Assembly (NCBI GenBank): GCA_963592385.1
Contig: CAVAWX010000026.1
Coordinates: forward strand, 1 to 22,136
DNA length: 22,136 nt
Direction: 5' to 3'
Source of the DNA: CAVAWX01 sp963592385
GTDB taxonomy: Bacteria > Actinomycetota > Coriobacteriia > Coriobacteriales > QAMH01
Shown: positions 1-6,910 of the stretch, one piece after another
Position numbering within the stretch: position 1 is the stretch's first letter
Layout: the number at the start of each line of letters is the position of its first letter
Position numbers and translations under genes: made by a program
The notes under the pieces: model-generated
Told to the model about the DNA's origin: nothing
Databases searched by the model: none
Seen by the model: only the letters and a program-made list of their open reading frames with translations

Positions 1-2
1 CC

Positions 3-143
3 GTGCCCGCCGTAGCCGGCCGGCGCGTCCTCCTGCTCGACGACGTGATGACCACCGGCGCCACCGCCTCGGCCGCGACGGCCGCCCTGCTCGCCGCCGG
101 TGCGGAATCTGTGCGTGTGGCGGTATTCTCGCGTGTCTGGTAG
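3..143 (+). CDS. ComF-family phosphoribosyltransferase, 3' end (partial)
   Basis: An open frame runs in from the left edge and stops at TAG 141-143, leaving 46 residues of a C-terminus. It carries the PRPP-binding signature of type I phosphoribosyltransferases: hydrophobic strand, two Asp, then a Thr-Thr-Gly-Ala-Thr loop (VLLLDDVMTTGATA), followed by an Ala-rich helix and a short final strand ending FSRVW. Arrangement and ending fit the ComF/GntX family, linked to DNA uptake in some bacteria and of unknown reaction in most. The N-terminal zinc-finger part would lie outside the window, so ComF versus another type I PRTase cannot be settled. The next gene starts about 140 bp later. Confidence 0.7.
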   Translation: MPAVAGRRVLLLDDVMTTGATASAATAALLAAGAESVRVAVFSRVW

Positions 144-285
144 ATGCAAGTTTTCCCTCGTGGTAAAGTACCGAGCACATGTGACGTTTCCCGTCGTCTT
201 CGCGCGGCGGCAAGGCCCTTCGCGCCACGTCCTCGTGCACCACGCGGACGCGGCAACAGGGCAGGCAGGATAGATAAGGCAGACA

Positions 286-999
286 GTGTTTGGCATAGGC
301 GGAACAGAGCTCGTACTCATACTCTTCTTCGGCTTTTTGGTCTTCGGCCCGGACAAGCTGCCGCAGATAGGCCGCACCCTGGGGCGCGCCATACGCCAGT
401 TCCGCGAGACCTCCGACCAGATGAACAAGAAGTTCAAGGAGGAGGTCTACGACCCCTTCCAGGACGCGGTCGCGCCCGTGAAGGAGGCGGCCGAGAAGAA
501 GGCCGCGCCCTACAAAGACGACATCGACAGCATCAAAGGCATCATCAACGACACGAAGAGCATGGTGAACGAGCCGTTCAAGGACATCAAGGCGCAAGGC
601 GACGCGATGAAGAGAAGCATCGACCCCTTCGCCTCGGACCCGGTGCCCACGGGGGACGCCGGCGGGGCCATACGCGACCGCGCCGGGCGCCTGCCGCGCG
701 AGCAGGCGGCCAAAGCCGAAGGGTCTGCCGACGCGGCGGCATCTGCGAGCAGCGCGGGCTCTGCGGCTGGCGCGGTCGCAGCTGCGGGCACAAGCGGCGG
801 CACAGAGAAGGCCGCCTCCACTTCACCGTCCACATCCGGCGGCGCGGACACAAGCGCGTCCGCTTCACCATCCACGTCCGCCACGCCCGCAGGCGAGGCG
901 CAACCGCTGCCCACGACGGACACGGCCTCGGGCGCCGGCACCCCCAAGAAGACGGTCGCCGCCTCGCTCTACGGCCTCGACGACGAGGACGGTGAATAA
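286..999 (+). CDS. tatB: Sec-independent translocase subunit TatA/TatB
   Basis: Predicted membrane subunit of the twin-arginine translocase, which exports folded proteins. The 237-residue product begins at GTG 286 and opens with FGIGGTELVLILFFGFLVFGP, the single N-terminal membrane helix of this family, followed by the FGPDKLP hinge and an amphipathic helix (about residues 24-55). Residues from about 130 on form a long Ala/Ser/Thr/Gly-rich low-complexity tail, presumably cytoplasmic. The DKLP hinge and length favour TatB-like over TatA, but a single protein could serve both roles; no other TatA gene is in the window. The SD is weak (AAGG about 8 nt upstream). tatC follows after 3 nt, so the two are almost certainly co-transcribed. 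Confidence 0.88.
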   Translation: MFGIGGTELVLILFFGFLVFGPDKLPQIGRTLGRAIRQFRETSDQMNKKFKEEVYDPFQDAVAPVKEAAEKKAAPYKDDIDSIKGIINDTKSMVNEPFKDIKAQGDAMKRSIDPFASDPVPTGDAGGAIRDRAGRLPREQAAKAEGSADAAASASSAGSAAGAVAAAGTSGGTEKAASTSPSTSGGADTSASASPSTSATPAGEAQPLPTTDTASGAGTPKKTVAASLYGLDDEDGE

Positions 1000-1002
1000 G
1001 CG

Positions 1003-1782
1003 ATGCCCATCGGACCTGCACGCATGCCCCTGCTCGACCACCTGGGAGAGCTGCGCCGCCGCGTCGTCATCATCGTCGTGTGCTTCCTCATCGCCGTCGT
1101 CGCGCTCTACGCCGTCGCCGACCAGCTCATCAACTTCCTGAAGCAGCCCATCGCCGAGTTCATCCCCGACGGCGACATCTACACCACGGGCGCGTTCGAG
1201 GGCTTCACCCTGAAGTTCGCCGTCTCGGCGTTCGCCGCCCTCATCGTCACGAGCCCCGTCATCTTCTGGGAGCTCTTCGCGTTCTTCCTGCCCGCGCTCA
1301 AGCCCAACGAGCGCCGCTACGTGCTGCCCACCTTCTTCGTGTCCGTCGTGCTCTTCATCATCGGCATGGTCTTCTGCTACAAGTTCTGCCTGGGCGCGGC
1401 CTTCGAATGGCTCACGGGCGAGGCCGCCGGCTTCTCCACGCTGCTGCCCTCGGCCAGCGACTACATCAAGTACGTCATCTTGTTCGAGATCGCCTTCGGC
1501 ATCGCCTTCGAGCTGCCGCTGGTCGTGTTCTTCCTCGTGCTCTTCGACATCGTGCCCTACAAGAAGCTGCGCAGCTCGTGGCGCTACGTCTACATCGCGC
1601 TGATGGTCATCTCCGCCGTCGTCACGCCGGACGCCTCGCCGGTCACCATGCTCATCATGTTCGCTGCGCTCGTGGCGCTCTACGAGGTGGCGCTGCTGGT
1701 CGCGCGCTTTGCCCTGGCGAAGAAGATCAAGCGCCAGCAGGAGCGCGAGGCGGCCGAGGAAGCGGAGTGGGACAACCTGTAG
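1003..1782 (+). CDS. tatC: Sec-independent translocase subunit TatC
   Basis: Multi-pass core of the twin-arginine translocase that recognises the RR signal peptide together with TatB. The 259-residue protein has the family N-terminus (PLLDHLGELRRR, including the conserved Glu before the Arg cluster) and six predicted membrane helices, with the conserved FxLP-type and FE(L/F)P segments visible (FFLPALKPNERR; FGIAFELPLVVFF). The charged C-terminus (KKIKRQQEREAAEEAE) is cytoplasmic. The chosen ATG lies 3 nt after the tatB stop; an in-frame ATG at 1024, directly before PLLDHL, is an alternative start. hypB follows after 18 nt. Confidence 0.96.
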   Translation: MPIGPARMPLLDHLGELRRRVVIIVVCFLIAVVALYAVADQLINFLKQPIAEFIPDGDIYTTGAFEGFTLKFAVSAFAALIVTSPVIFWELFAFFLPALKPNERRYVLPTFFVSVVLFIIGMVFCYKFCLGAAFEWLTGEAAGFSTLLPSASDYIKYVILFEIAFGIAFELPLVVFFLVLFDIVPYKKLRSSWRYVYIALMVISAVVTPDASPVTMLIMFAALVALYEVALLVARFALAKKIKRQQEREAAEEAEWDNL

Positions 1783-1800
1783 GAGCAAGGGGGGCGCGGC

Positions 1801-2460
1801 ATGGCGCACATCGACCTGGACAGCAAGATTCTCGGTAAAAACGACGAGCTGGCGACGGAAAACCGCATGTTGCTGGCCGCGCACGGCGTCTACATGCTCA
1901 ACCTCATGGCCAGCCCCGGGGCGGGCAAGACCTCGACCATCATGGCGACCATCGCCGCGCTGAAGGACAGCTACCGCCTCGCCGTGATCGAAGGCGACAT
2001 CGCCGGCGACGTGGACGCGCAGGCGGTGAAGGAGGCGGGGGTGCCGGCCGTGCAGATCAACACGGGCGGCTCGTGCCACCTGGAGGCCGACATGGTGCGC
2101 CGGGCGCTCGAAGTGCTCGATTTGAGCGCCATCGACATCATCATCGTGGAAAACGTCGGCAACCTCGTGTGCCCGACCGACTTCGATTTGGGCGAGAACG
2201 CCAGGTGCATGATCTTGTCCGTGCCCGAAGGCGACGACAAGCCCATCAAGTATCCCGGCATCTTCGAGGCGGCCGACGCCATCGTGTTGAACAAAGTGGA
2301 CACGATGCCCGTGTTCGACTTCGACGAGAAGGCGTTTCGGCGTGTGGTCGAGTCGTTGAACCCGGACGCGCCGATCTTTCCCATCTCGGCCACGAAAGGC
2401 GACGGGATGGAGCGCTGGGCGGAATGGCTCGTCATGCGCTTCGAGGACCTGCGCGACTAG
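1801..2460 (+). CDS. hypB: Hydrogenase/urease nickel incorporation GTPase HypB
   Basis: GTPase that, with HypA, inserts nickel into [NiFe]-hydrogenase or passes it to other nickel enzymes. The 219-residue protein shows Walker A ASPGAGKTS (37-45), the switch segment EGDIAGDVDA (65-74), the metal-binding Cys92-His93 and Cys124 (VENVGNLVCP), and the guanine-specificity motif NKVD (164-167). It lacks both the N-terminal CxxCGC site and the His-rich nickel-storage stretch found in some HypB proteins. The start has a good SD (AAGGGGGG). It is the last gene of the tat operon; no hypA or hydrogenase gene is in the window. Tat exports folded hydrogenase small subunits in many bacteria, so the pairing is sensible but uncommon. 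Confidence 0.93.
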   Translation: MAHIDLDSKILGKNDELATENRMLLAAHGVYMLNLMASPGAGKTSTIMATIAALKDSYRLAVIEGDIAGDVDAQAVKEAGVPAVQINTGGSCHLEADMVRRALEVLDLSAIDIIIVENVGNLVCPTDFDLGENARCMILSVPEGDDKPIKYPGIFEAADAIVLNKVDTMPVFDFDEKAFRRVVESLNPDAPIFPISATKGDGMERWAEWLVMRFEDLRD

Positions 2461-2477
2461 CCCCGGCGCCTATAAAG

Positions 2478-2504
2478 ATGCGCGGACCGCTTGCGATCCG
2501 CGCT
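2478..2504 (+). terminator. Weak hairpin after hypB
   Basis: About 20 nt after the hypB stop, GCGCGGA (2480-2486) pairs with TCCGCGC (2497-2503) around a 10-nt loop. The 3' side runs into TCCCCTT, not a real T-tract, so this is at best a weak or factor-assisted terminator. Confidence 0.3.
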
Positions 2505-2649
2505 CCCCTTCACCAAGAACAAAACCCTGCCGCGTCAGGCTCTCGTCGAGGCGTTCACCGTGCACGCCCCGCGCCGCACCATGCCGGGCACACGAGCGCG
2601 CGGGCACACGGGCAAGAGTGAAGCAACCCTCGAAAAGCCCCGCACACAA

Positions 2650-2682
2650 CAATGGGCGGGCACTTCATGCGCCCGCCCATTG
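2650..2682. terminator. Hairpin between convergent hypB and glnK
   Basis: A perfect 12-bp inverted repeat, CAATGGGCGGGC (2650-2661) and GCCCGCCCATTG (2671-2682), encloses a 9-nt loop. It lies between the 3' ends of convergent hypB (+) and glnK (-). Neither side has a long T-tract; the minus-strand side is moderately T-rich (TTGTTGTGTG). A second small hairpin, GCACGC/GCGTGC (2686-2702), abuts it. The position suits a bidirectional terminator. Confidence 0.55.
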
Positions 2683-2728
2683 CGTGCACGCTTCACGCGT
2701 GCGAGGTGCTAAATAGCGTAGCCGCCGG

Positions 2729-3067
2729 CTAGATGGCGTCGCCTCCGCGCTCGCCGGTGCGGATGCGCACGGCCGTCTCGACGGGGATGACGAATATCTT
2801 GCCGTCGCCCACCTCGCCGGTGCGGCAGGTCTCGCACACGAGGTTCACCACCTTGTCCACGTCGCTGTCGTCCACGACGAACTCGCACTCCACCTTGGGC
2901 ACCATGTTCATCAAGATCTCGGACCCGCGGTAGTACTCCTTCCAGCCCTTCTGGGTGCCGCAGCCGTGCACCATGTTGATGGTCATGCCGCCGATGCCGG
3001 CTTCAAGCACTGCGTCCTTGAGCGGTTCGAGCTTCTCGTTGCGGATAATCGCCTGAATCTTCTTCAT
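2729..3067 (-). CDS. glnK: PII nitrogen regulatory protein (GlnK type)
   Basis: Small trimeric PII sensor of ATP/ADP and 2-oxoglutarate; GlnK-type members gate the Amt channel by inserting the T-loop. The 112-residue protein aligns without gaps to the family: Gln39-Lys40 in the T-loop base, the B-loop TGEVGDGKIFV with Lys90, and the C-terminal RIRTGE. T-loop residue 51, normally the Tyr that is uridylylated or adenylylated, is Ile here (YRGSEI), while Ser49 is present. It lies 18 nt downstream of amt with SD GAAAGGGGCGAG before the ATG, the standard amt-glnK operon. Symbol glnK is chosen over glnB because of that linkage. Confidence 0.95.
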   Translation of the reverse strand: MKKIQAIIRNEKLEPLKDAVLEAGIGGMTINMVHGCGTQKGWKEYYRGSEILMNMVPKVECEFVVDDSDVDKVVNLVCETCRTGEVGDGKIFVIPVETAVRIRTGERGGDAI

Positions 3068-3085
3068 CGCTTCTCGCCCCTTTCC

Positions 3086-4357
3086 CTAGTCGAGGCCGTC
3101 GAACGCGGGGTAGGCGTTCTCGCCGTGGCAGACAATGTCGAGACCCTGCGCCTCCTGCTCGGGCTCCACGCTGAGGGAGCCGTGGCAGCACGCCTTCACC
3201 ACGAGGCCGATGATGAGCGTCATGACGCCGACGAACACGATGGTGATGCCGATGCCCGCGAGCTGGCTGAGCAGCAGGGACGGGTCGCCGGTGTAGAACA
3301 GGCCGCCGAAGTCGGTCCAGGACAGCTCGGGCACGCAGAACAGGCCGGTCAGGATGCCGCCCACGATGCCGCCGATGCCGTGGCAGCCGAAGGCGTCGAG
3401 CGCGTCGTCGTAGCCGAACTTGCGCTTCAGGGTGCTGATGCCGAAGTAGCAGCAGGGGCTGACGATGATGCCCATGATCAGCGACGCCCACGCGGTCACG
3501 AAGCCCGCTGCCGGGGTGATGACCACGAGGCCGGCGACGAGGCCGGTGCAGGCGCCGACGAGCGTGGAGTGGCCGGTGACGATTTTATCCACGACCATCC
3601 AGGAGAGCATGGCCGCCGCCGAAGCCGCCACGGTGTTCACCAGCGCGATGCCCGCGACGCCGTCGTCGATGGCCAGCGCCGAGCCCGCGTTGAAGCCGAG
3701 CCACCCGAACCACAGCAGGCCGGCGCCGAGCGCCACGAAGGGCACGTTGTGGGCGCGGTAGGAGACGGTGCCGTAGCCGCGGCGCTTGCCGCAGAGTATG
3801 GCCAGCACGAGGGCCGTGACGCCCGAGGAGATGTGGACCACGTCGCCGCCTGCGAAGTCGATGGCGCCGATGGCTCCGCCGATCAGGCCGCCGCCCCAGA
3901 CCATGTGCGCGAGCGGGCCGTAGACCAGCAGCACCCAGCACACGAGTATGGCCGCGATGGCGCCGAACTTGATGCGCCCGGAGACGCCGCCGGTGATGAT
4001 GGCGACCGTGATGATGGCGAACGCGCACTGGAAGGCGACGAAGACCATGTCGGGCAGGCCGTCCACGAAGCTGCCATTGGCCAGGGTGTCCGTGCCGTTC
4101 AAGAACAACTGGCCGAAGCCGCCGACGATCTGGCCGAGGAAGCCGTCATCGGGCGAGAACTGCCCGTCGAAGGCCGTGGAAAACGTGACGGCCACCCATA
4201 GCACCGCCGTGATTCCGATGGCCAGAAAACTCATAATCATGGTGTTGCCCACGTTCTTCTTGCGGCTCAGGCCGCCGTAGAAAAACGCGAGGCCGGGCGT
4301 CATCAGCAGCACCAGCGCGGCGCAGATGATGGTGAATGCCGTCAATGCGGTATCCAT
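3086..4357 (-). CDS. amt: Ammonium transporter Amt
   Basis: Eleven-helix ammonium/ammonia channel of the inner membrane. It opens with the family N-terminus (AALVLLMTPGLAFFYGGLSRKKN), continues through GPLAHMVWGGG with the first pore His, and carries the second pore His in FGCHGIGGIVGGI. The start is set at ATG 4357, preceded by SD AGAGAGGTGAG; an in-frame ATG 27 nt upstream (4384) has no comparable SD and would add nine residues. With this start the protein has 423 residues. It is co-transcribed with the PII gene, which probably blocks it when nitrogen is ample. The upstream gap holds an 8-bp inverted repeat that could be a nitrogen-control site. Confidence 0.96.
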   Translation of the reverse strand: MDTALTAFTIICAALVLLMTPGLAFFYGGLSRKKNVGNTMIMSFLAIGITAVLWVAVTFSTAFDGQFSPDDGFLGQIVGGFGQLFLNGTDTLANGSFVDGLPDMVFVAFQCAFAIITVAIITGGVSGRIKFGAIAAILVCWVLLVYGPLAHMVWGGGLIGGAIGAIDFAGGDVVHISSGVTALVLAILCGKRRGYGTVSYRAHNVPFVALGAGLLWFGWLGFNAGSALAIDDGVAGIALVNTVAASAAAMLSWMVVDKIVTGHSTLVGACTGLVAGLVVITPAAGFVTAWASLIMGIIVSPCCYFGISTLKRKFGYDDALDAFGCHGIGGIVGGILTGLFCVPELSWTDFGGLFYTGDPSLLLSQLAGIGITIVFVGVMTLIIGLVVKACCHGSLSVEPEQEAQGLDIVCHGENAYPAFDGLD

Positions 4358-4415
4358 AGCGCTCACCTCTCTCACTCGAAACATGGATATGACGGTGAAG
4401 ATGGTGGGGCGGCCA

Positions 4416-4444
4416 CGTAACGCGGGAGTGAACGGGGCGTTACG
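4416..4444. promoter_or_regulatory. Inverted repeat upstream of amt, candidate operator
   Basis: CGTAACGC (4416-4423) and GCGTTACG (4437-4444) form a perfect 8-bp inverted repeat with a 13-nt centre, about 60-90 bp upstream of the amt start. GTAAC/GTTAC half-sites resemble in style the boxes bound by actinobacterial nitrogen regulators, but no exact match to a published consensus is claimed. It could also be a hairpin ending the dtxR-like transcript. Confidence 0.35.
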
Positions 4445-4570
4445 CCTGTTTTAAAGTGCGGTTTCGAGGATGTTTCGCGCAGAGGGCGCGGTGCGGCGGG
4501 AGCGCAGGCAGGATGAAGGGTGAAAACGAGCAGGTCAAAAGGGCGGGTGAAGAGGAGCGCGGCGGGCGGG

Positions 4571-5002
4571 TCAGGCGTTGTGCAGGCCGCCCGGCTCGAT
4601 GGCCACGCCCTGCTTTCCCAGCCAGGCGACCCACTTGTCCATGGTGTCCTGGCTGACGGTGTGCTCCATCTCGCAGGCTTCCTCGTTGGCCTGCTCGGGC
4701 TCGACGCCCAGCACGTCGGTGAGGAAGGTGCGCAGCGCCCAGTGCCGCGCGATGATGCGCTCGCCGTAGGCGCGGCCCTTCTCCGTCAGGCTGATCTCGC
4801 CGTAGGGCTCCTGGTCGATGTAGCCCTCCTCGCGCAGGTTCTTTGTCGCGCGCGCGACGCTTGCCTTGGAAAAGCCCAGCTCCTCGGCCACGTCGACGTT
4901 GCGCACAGAGCCGCCGCCACGTTGGGCGAGGTCGAAGATGGCCTCGATGTAGTCCTCGTAGGAGGACGTGAGGGTGGTGTTGTCGGCGCTGTGCTCTGCC
5001 AT
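4571..5002 (-). CDS. DtxR/MntR-family metal-dependent transcriptional regulator
   Basis: Metal-sensing repressor. The 143-residue product has an N-terminal winged helix (about 8-70: SYEDYIEAIF, then VAEELGFSKASVARATKNLREEGYI) and a helical metal-binding/dimerisation domain, but no C-terminal SH3 domain. The metal-site stretch reads NEEACEMEH: the Cys-x2-Glu-His pattern of iron-type DtxR rather than the Asp/Glu pattern typical of MntR, so iron is the better guess. Two ancillary DtxR ligands (Glu83 and His98 equivalents) appear absent. ATG 5002 is preferred because GGGAGAG precedes it; an ATG at 5029 would add nine residues. It lies downstream of the Cys-rich Feo-like peptide gene in the same direction. 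Confidence 0.9.
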   Translation of the reverse strand: MAEHSADNTTLTSSYEDYIEAIFDLAQRGGGSVRNVDVAEELGFSKASVARATKNLREEGYIDQEPYGEISLTEKGRAYGERIIARHWALRTFLTDVLGVEPEQANEEACEMEHTVSQDTMDKWVAWLGKQGVAIEPGGLHNA

Positions 5003-5045
5003 GCTGCTCTCTCCCGCTTTCACCTGCAATGCGCCCCGAGGGCCC

Positions 5046-5115
5046 CAAATGCTCCGGAGGAGCCCGAAGGCCCGGAAGCTCCGAGGCCCCCGAAAGTCTC
5101 GAGGCTCCGAACGGC
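5046..5115. repeat. Short-period CCGRAG repeat with UUCG hairpin
   Basis: Between the Cys-rich peptide gene and the dtxR-like gene, CCGGAG, CCGAAG, CCGGAA, CCGAGG, CCGAAA and CCGAAC recur about every 7-10 bp. On the minus strand one segment (5060-5073) reads GGGCC-TTCG-GGCTC, a five-pair stem (one G-U) closed by a very stable UUCG loop. It could lower readthrough into, or shape the leader of, the dtxR-like transcript. Confidence 0.35.
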
Positions 5116-5165
5116 CCGCCGGGCTTGCGGGCGCATGCGCTTGCTGTCGTGGCTGCGCGCGCGTT

Positions 5166-5417
5166 TCATGCGGCGCTATGGGAATTATCGCCTTTGGGGG
5201 CCTCTTTCACAATGGGGACGACGGCGTTTCGGCGTGTGGCGCTCTCGTTGCAGGCGTCGCAGCCCGCGCAACCGCCACATGCGCAGCCCGCGTCCGCGTC
5301 GCCCGTTTCGCAGCAGCCGCCGCGCCGCTTGGCCGCGCTCTTGAACAGGCGCGATTTCACCGTCCAGACCAGCCACACCACGATGACGGCCAATATGATC
5401 CAACTTGCCGCGTTCAT
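5166..5417 (-). CDS. FeoB-associated Cys-rich membrane protein
   Basis: An 83-residue protein with one N-terminal membrane helix (about residues 4-20: ASWIILAVIVVWLVWTV), a short basic stretch, then a Gly/Ala-rich segment with seven Cys between about residues 34 and 57 (CC, CAC, C, C, C). This is the layout of the FeoB-associated Cys-rich membrane protein family, usually encoded after feoB and presumed to handle ferrous iron near the transporter, though its role is unproven. No feoA or feoB lies in the window. Its neighbour downstream is a DtxR-type regulator, which supports an iron role. The gap upstream contains a phased 10-bp repeat array. Confidence 0.75.
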   Translation of the reverse strand: MNAASWIILAVIVVWLVWTVKSRLFKSAAKRRGGCCETGDADAGCACGGCAGCDACNESATRRNAVVPIVKEAPKGDNSHSAA

Positions 5418-5563
5418 GTCCTACCCTCGATTCGCGTATGTGCCGCCGAGCACTCCCGGCTGCGTGTTTCCGCGAATGTTAGCAGCTGTTAACTTTCCCC
5501 GCAACCCCCGCGCGCGCTTCACCCTTCCTCGCGCAGGAACACCTTGAAAAATACAGCGCGCAT

Positions 5564-5623
5564 TCTCTAAAGACTTCTTAATTTTTCTAAAAAGTTCTAA
5601 ACTCTTCTAAAAAGTTCTTAATT
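5564..5623. repeat. Six-unit 10-bp phased repeat array
   Basis: Six consecutive 10-bp units share the core TTCTWAA in an AT-rich island within very GC-rich DNA: starts at 5564 (divergent, TCTCTAAAGA), 5574, 5584, 5594, 5604 and 5614. Two units give AAAGTT at 5591 and 5611, 20 bp apart, resembling the first part of the direct-repeat sites of LytTR proteins. The array lies just past the 3' end of the four-helix membrane protein gene and 147-206 bp upstream of the Cys-rich peptide start. One helical turn per unit would place each unit on the same face of DNA, or give static curvature. Confidence 0.7.
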
Positions 5624-5660
5624 TACGGCCCGCAACCCCCGGTCGCGCTGCGCTGGCCGC

Positions 5661-6116
5661 CTACTCCTTCTTGAACTCGTCGAGGCGCTCGTTCAGGCGC
5701 TTGTCGGCGGCGTTCATGCAGATGAAGGTGACGACGCACGCGAACACCAGGGCCGCGACGCAGATGATGGTGAACAGGGCAAATCCGCTCGGCGGGCACC
5801 AGCCCGAGCCGAACACCCAGCCCGCGATGATGGCGTAGCCGCCGATGGCGAACACGAGCAGGCGCGCGATCTTCGAGAAACGCACGGCCGCTCGCTCGGA
5901 AAAGCAGGCGCAACCCCACAGCGACATGCACAGGCAGATGGCCAGCGACACCCATATGTCGCGCACGGCCTCGGCGGTGCCGATCGTGCCCGCGCCGCTC
6001 CAGTCGGGCAGCAGCTCGAACAGCGACCAGCATATGATGGTGATGGTGAAACTCAGGGTCGTGGCGCCAGCAAGCGTGCCCGCCATCGTGCCCTTTTTCT
6101 TGCTCTCGTCTTTCAT
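5661..6116 (-). CDS. Four-helix membrane protein, DUF3021-like LytTR partner
   Basis: A 151-residue protein with four hydrophobic segments (about 10-32, 48-70, 80-101 and 106-130) and charged ends (N-terminus KDESKKKG, C-terminus DKRLNERLDEFKKE). No enzyme motif is seen. Size, topology and position directly downstream of a LytTR-domain gene fit the DUF3021-type or LytTR-regulatory-system membrane partner, thought to sequester or inhibit its regulator at the membrane. The family call is by pattern only. The ATG at 6116 has a reasonable SD (GAAAGGAAC). Several Cys (CLCMSLWGCACF) lie in the second helix. Confidence 0.6.
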   Translation of the reverse strand: MKDESKKKGTMAGTLAGATTLSFTITIICWSLFELLPDWSGAGTIGTAEAVRDIWVSLAICLCMSLWGCACFSERAAVRFSKIARLLVFAIGGYAIIAGWVFGSGWCPPSGFALFTIICVAALVFACVVTFICMNAADKRLNERLDEFKKE

Positions 6117-6273
6117 CGTCGTTCCTTTCTCTTCGCCTCACCCGCCCAGGGCGGTGAAGTGTCCTTTCAGTTCATGTGCGCGGCGCCACGCTCCGAGCGA
6201 CCGCAGGGGGCGTGTCGCGCTGGTTCGTTCACCGTGCACCGCGCCGGCTTGTTCACCAGCCGCGCCGCCCCGC

Positions 6274-6714
6274 TCACAATCCGAGCAGCTTCCTGACCTG
6301 CGGGGCATATGCCCGTGACACGACGGTCTGCTCGCCGTTGCTCAGCTCGGCCAGCATCCGGCCGCCCAGCTCCGTGCGCAGGCTCGCCACTTCCTTCAGG
6401 TTCACGATCGTGGACTTGCCCGTCCGCACGAACCCGCAGTCGGCGAGCTTGTCCTCGATCTCGTAAAGGCGCATCGGCGTCTCCAGCACGAGGTCGGCGG
6501 TGTAGAAGAAGCTCTTCTTGTCGACCGATTCGAAGTACAGCACCTCGGCCGCGGGCACGATGCGCGCGGAGCCGTCGTCCGCGAAACCCGTGAGCTTCCT
6601 GTCGTGCAGGCGCAGACGCGACATCGCGGCGATCAGCTCGGCGTCGATGCGCGGGGCGCGGAAGGTCACCTCCACATCCGCAAGCGACGCATCTTCTTCA
6701 ACGACGATCTTCAT
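6274..6714 (-). CDS. LytTR-domain DNA-binding transcriptional regulator
   Basis: A 146-residue protein with no receiver domain. The C-terminal 100 residues are a LytTR DNA-binding domain: VLYFESVDKKSFFYT strand pair, the FVRTGKSTIVNLKEVASL helix and the GGRMLAELSNGE hairpin followed by VSRAY. The first 45 residues (MKIVVEEDASLADVEV...) form a short N-terminal segment typical of stand-alone LytTR regulators that pair with a DUF3021-like membrane protein. SD GAAAGGAA precedes the ATG at 6714. The membrane partner gene follows 157 bp downstream. Direct-repeat arrays 77 and 197 bp upstream of the start are candidate autoregulatory sites. Confidence 0.9.
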   Translation of the reverse strand: MKIVVEEDASLADVEVTFRAPRIDAELIAAMSRLRLHDRKLTGFADDGSARIVPAAEVLYFESVDKKSFFYTADLVLETPMRLYEIEDKLADCGFVRTGKSTIVNLKEVASLRTELGGRMLAELSNGEQTVVSRAYAPQVRKLLGL

Positions 6715-6790
6715 CTGGCGTTCCTTTCATCATTGCCGGCAGTGCGCATGGTAGCGCCGCGCGGTGCGGGCGACGTGGCGCGGCGGCCCG

Positions 6791-6853
6791 AGATGCACTG
6801 CGGGGGCACCAAGATGCACCGACGGGCGCGGAAGATGCAACGCGCACGGCGGC
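6791..6853. repeat. Three 21-bp direct repeats upstream of lytTR
   Basis: AGATGCA occurs at 6791, 6812 and 6833, exactly 21 bp (two helical turns) apart. The first two units share eight leading bases (AGATGCAC) and several later ones. The array ends about 77 bp upstream of the lytTR start. LytTR proteins typically bind direct repeats spaced by about two helical turns, so this is a candidate operator. Confidence 0.55.
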
Positions 6854-6910
6854 AGGCCGGGCGCATGTGACACACCCGGCGGCGGGCCGGCCGCATGCAA
6901 AGCGCGCGTA

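Noticed and set aside
2491..2712. Possible small plus-strand gene after hypB
   Set aside because: No SD, no family resemblance, and it runs through the inverted repeat between convergent genes.
2966..4201. Plus-strand open frame opposite amt
   Set aside because: Composed of repetitive Asp/His/Ala/Glu; complements a certain ammonium transporter gene.
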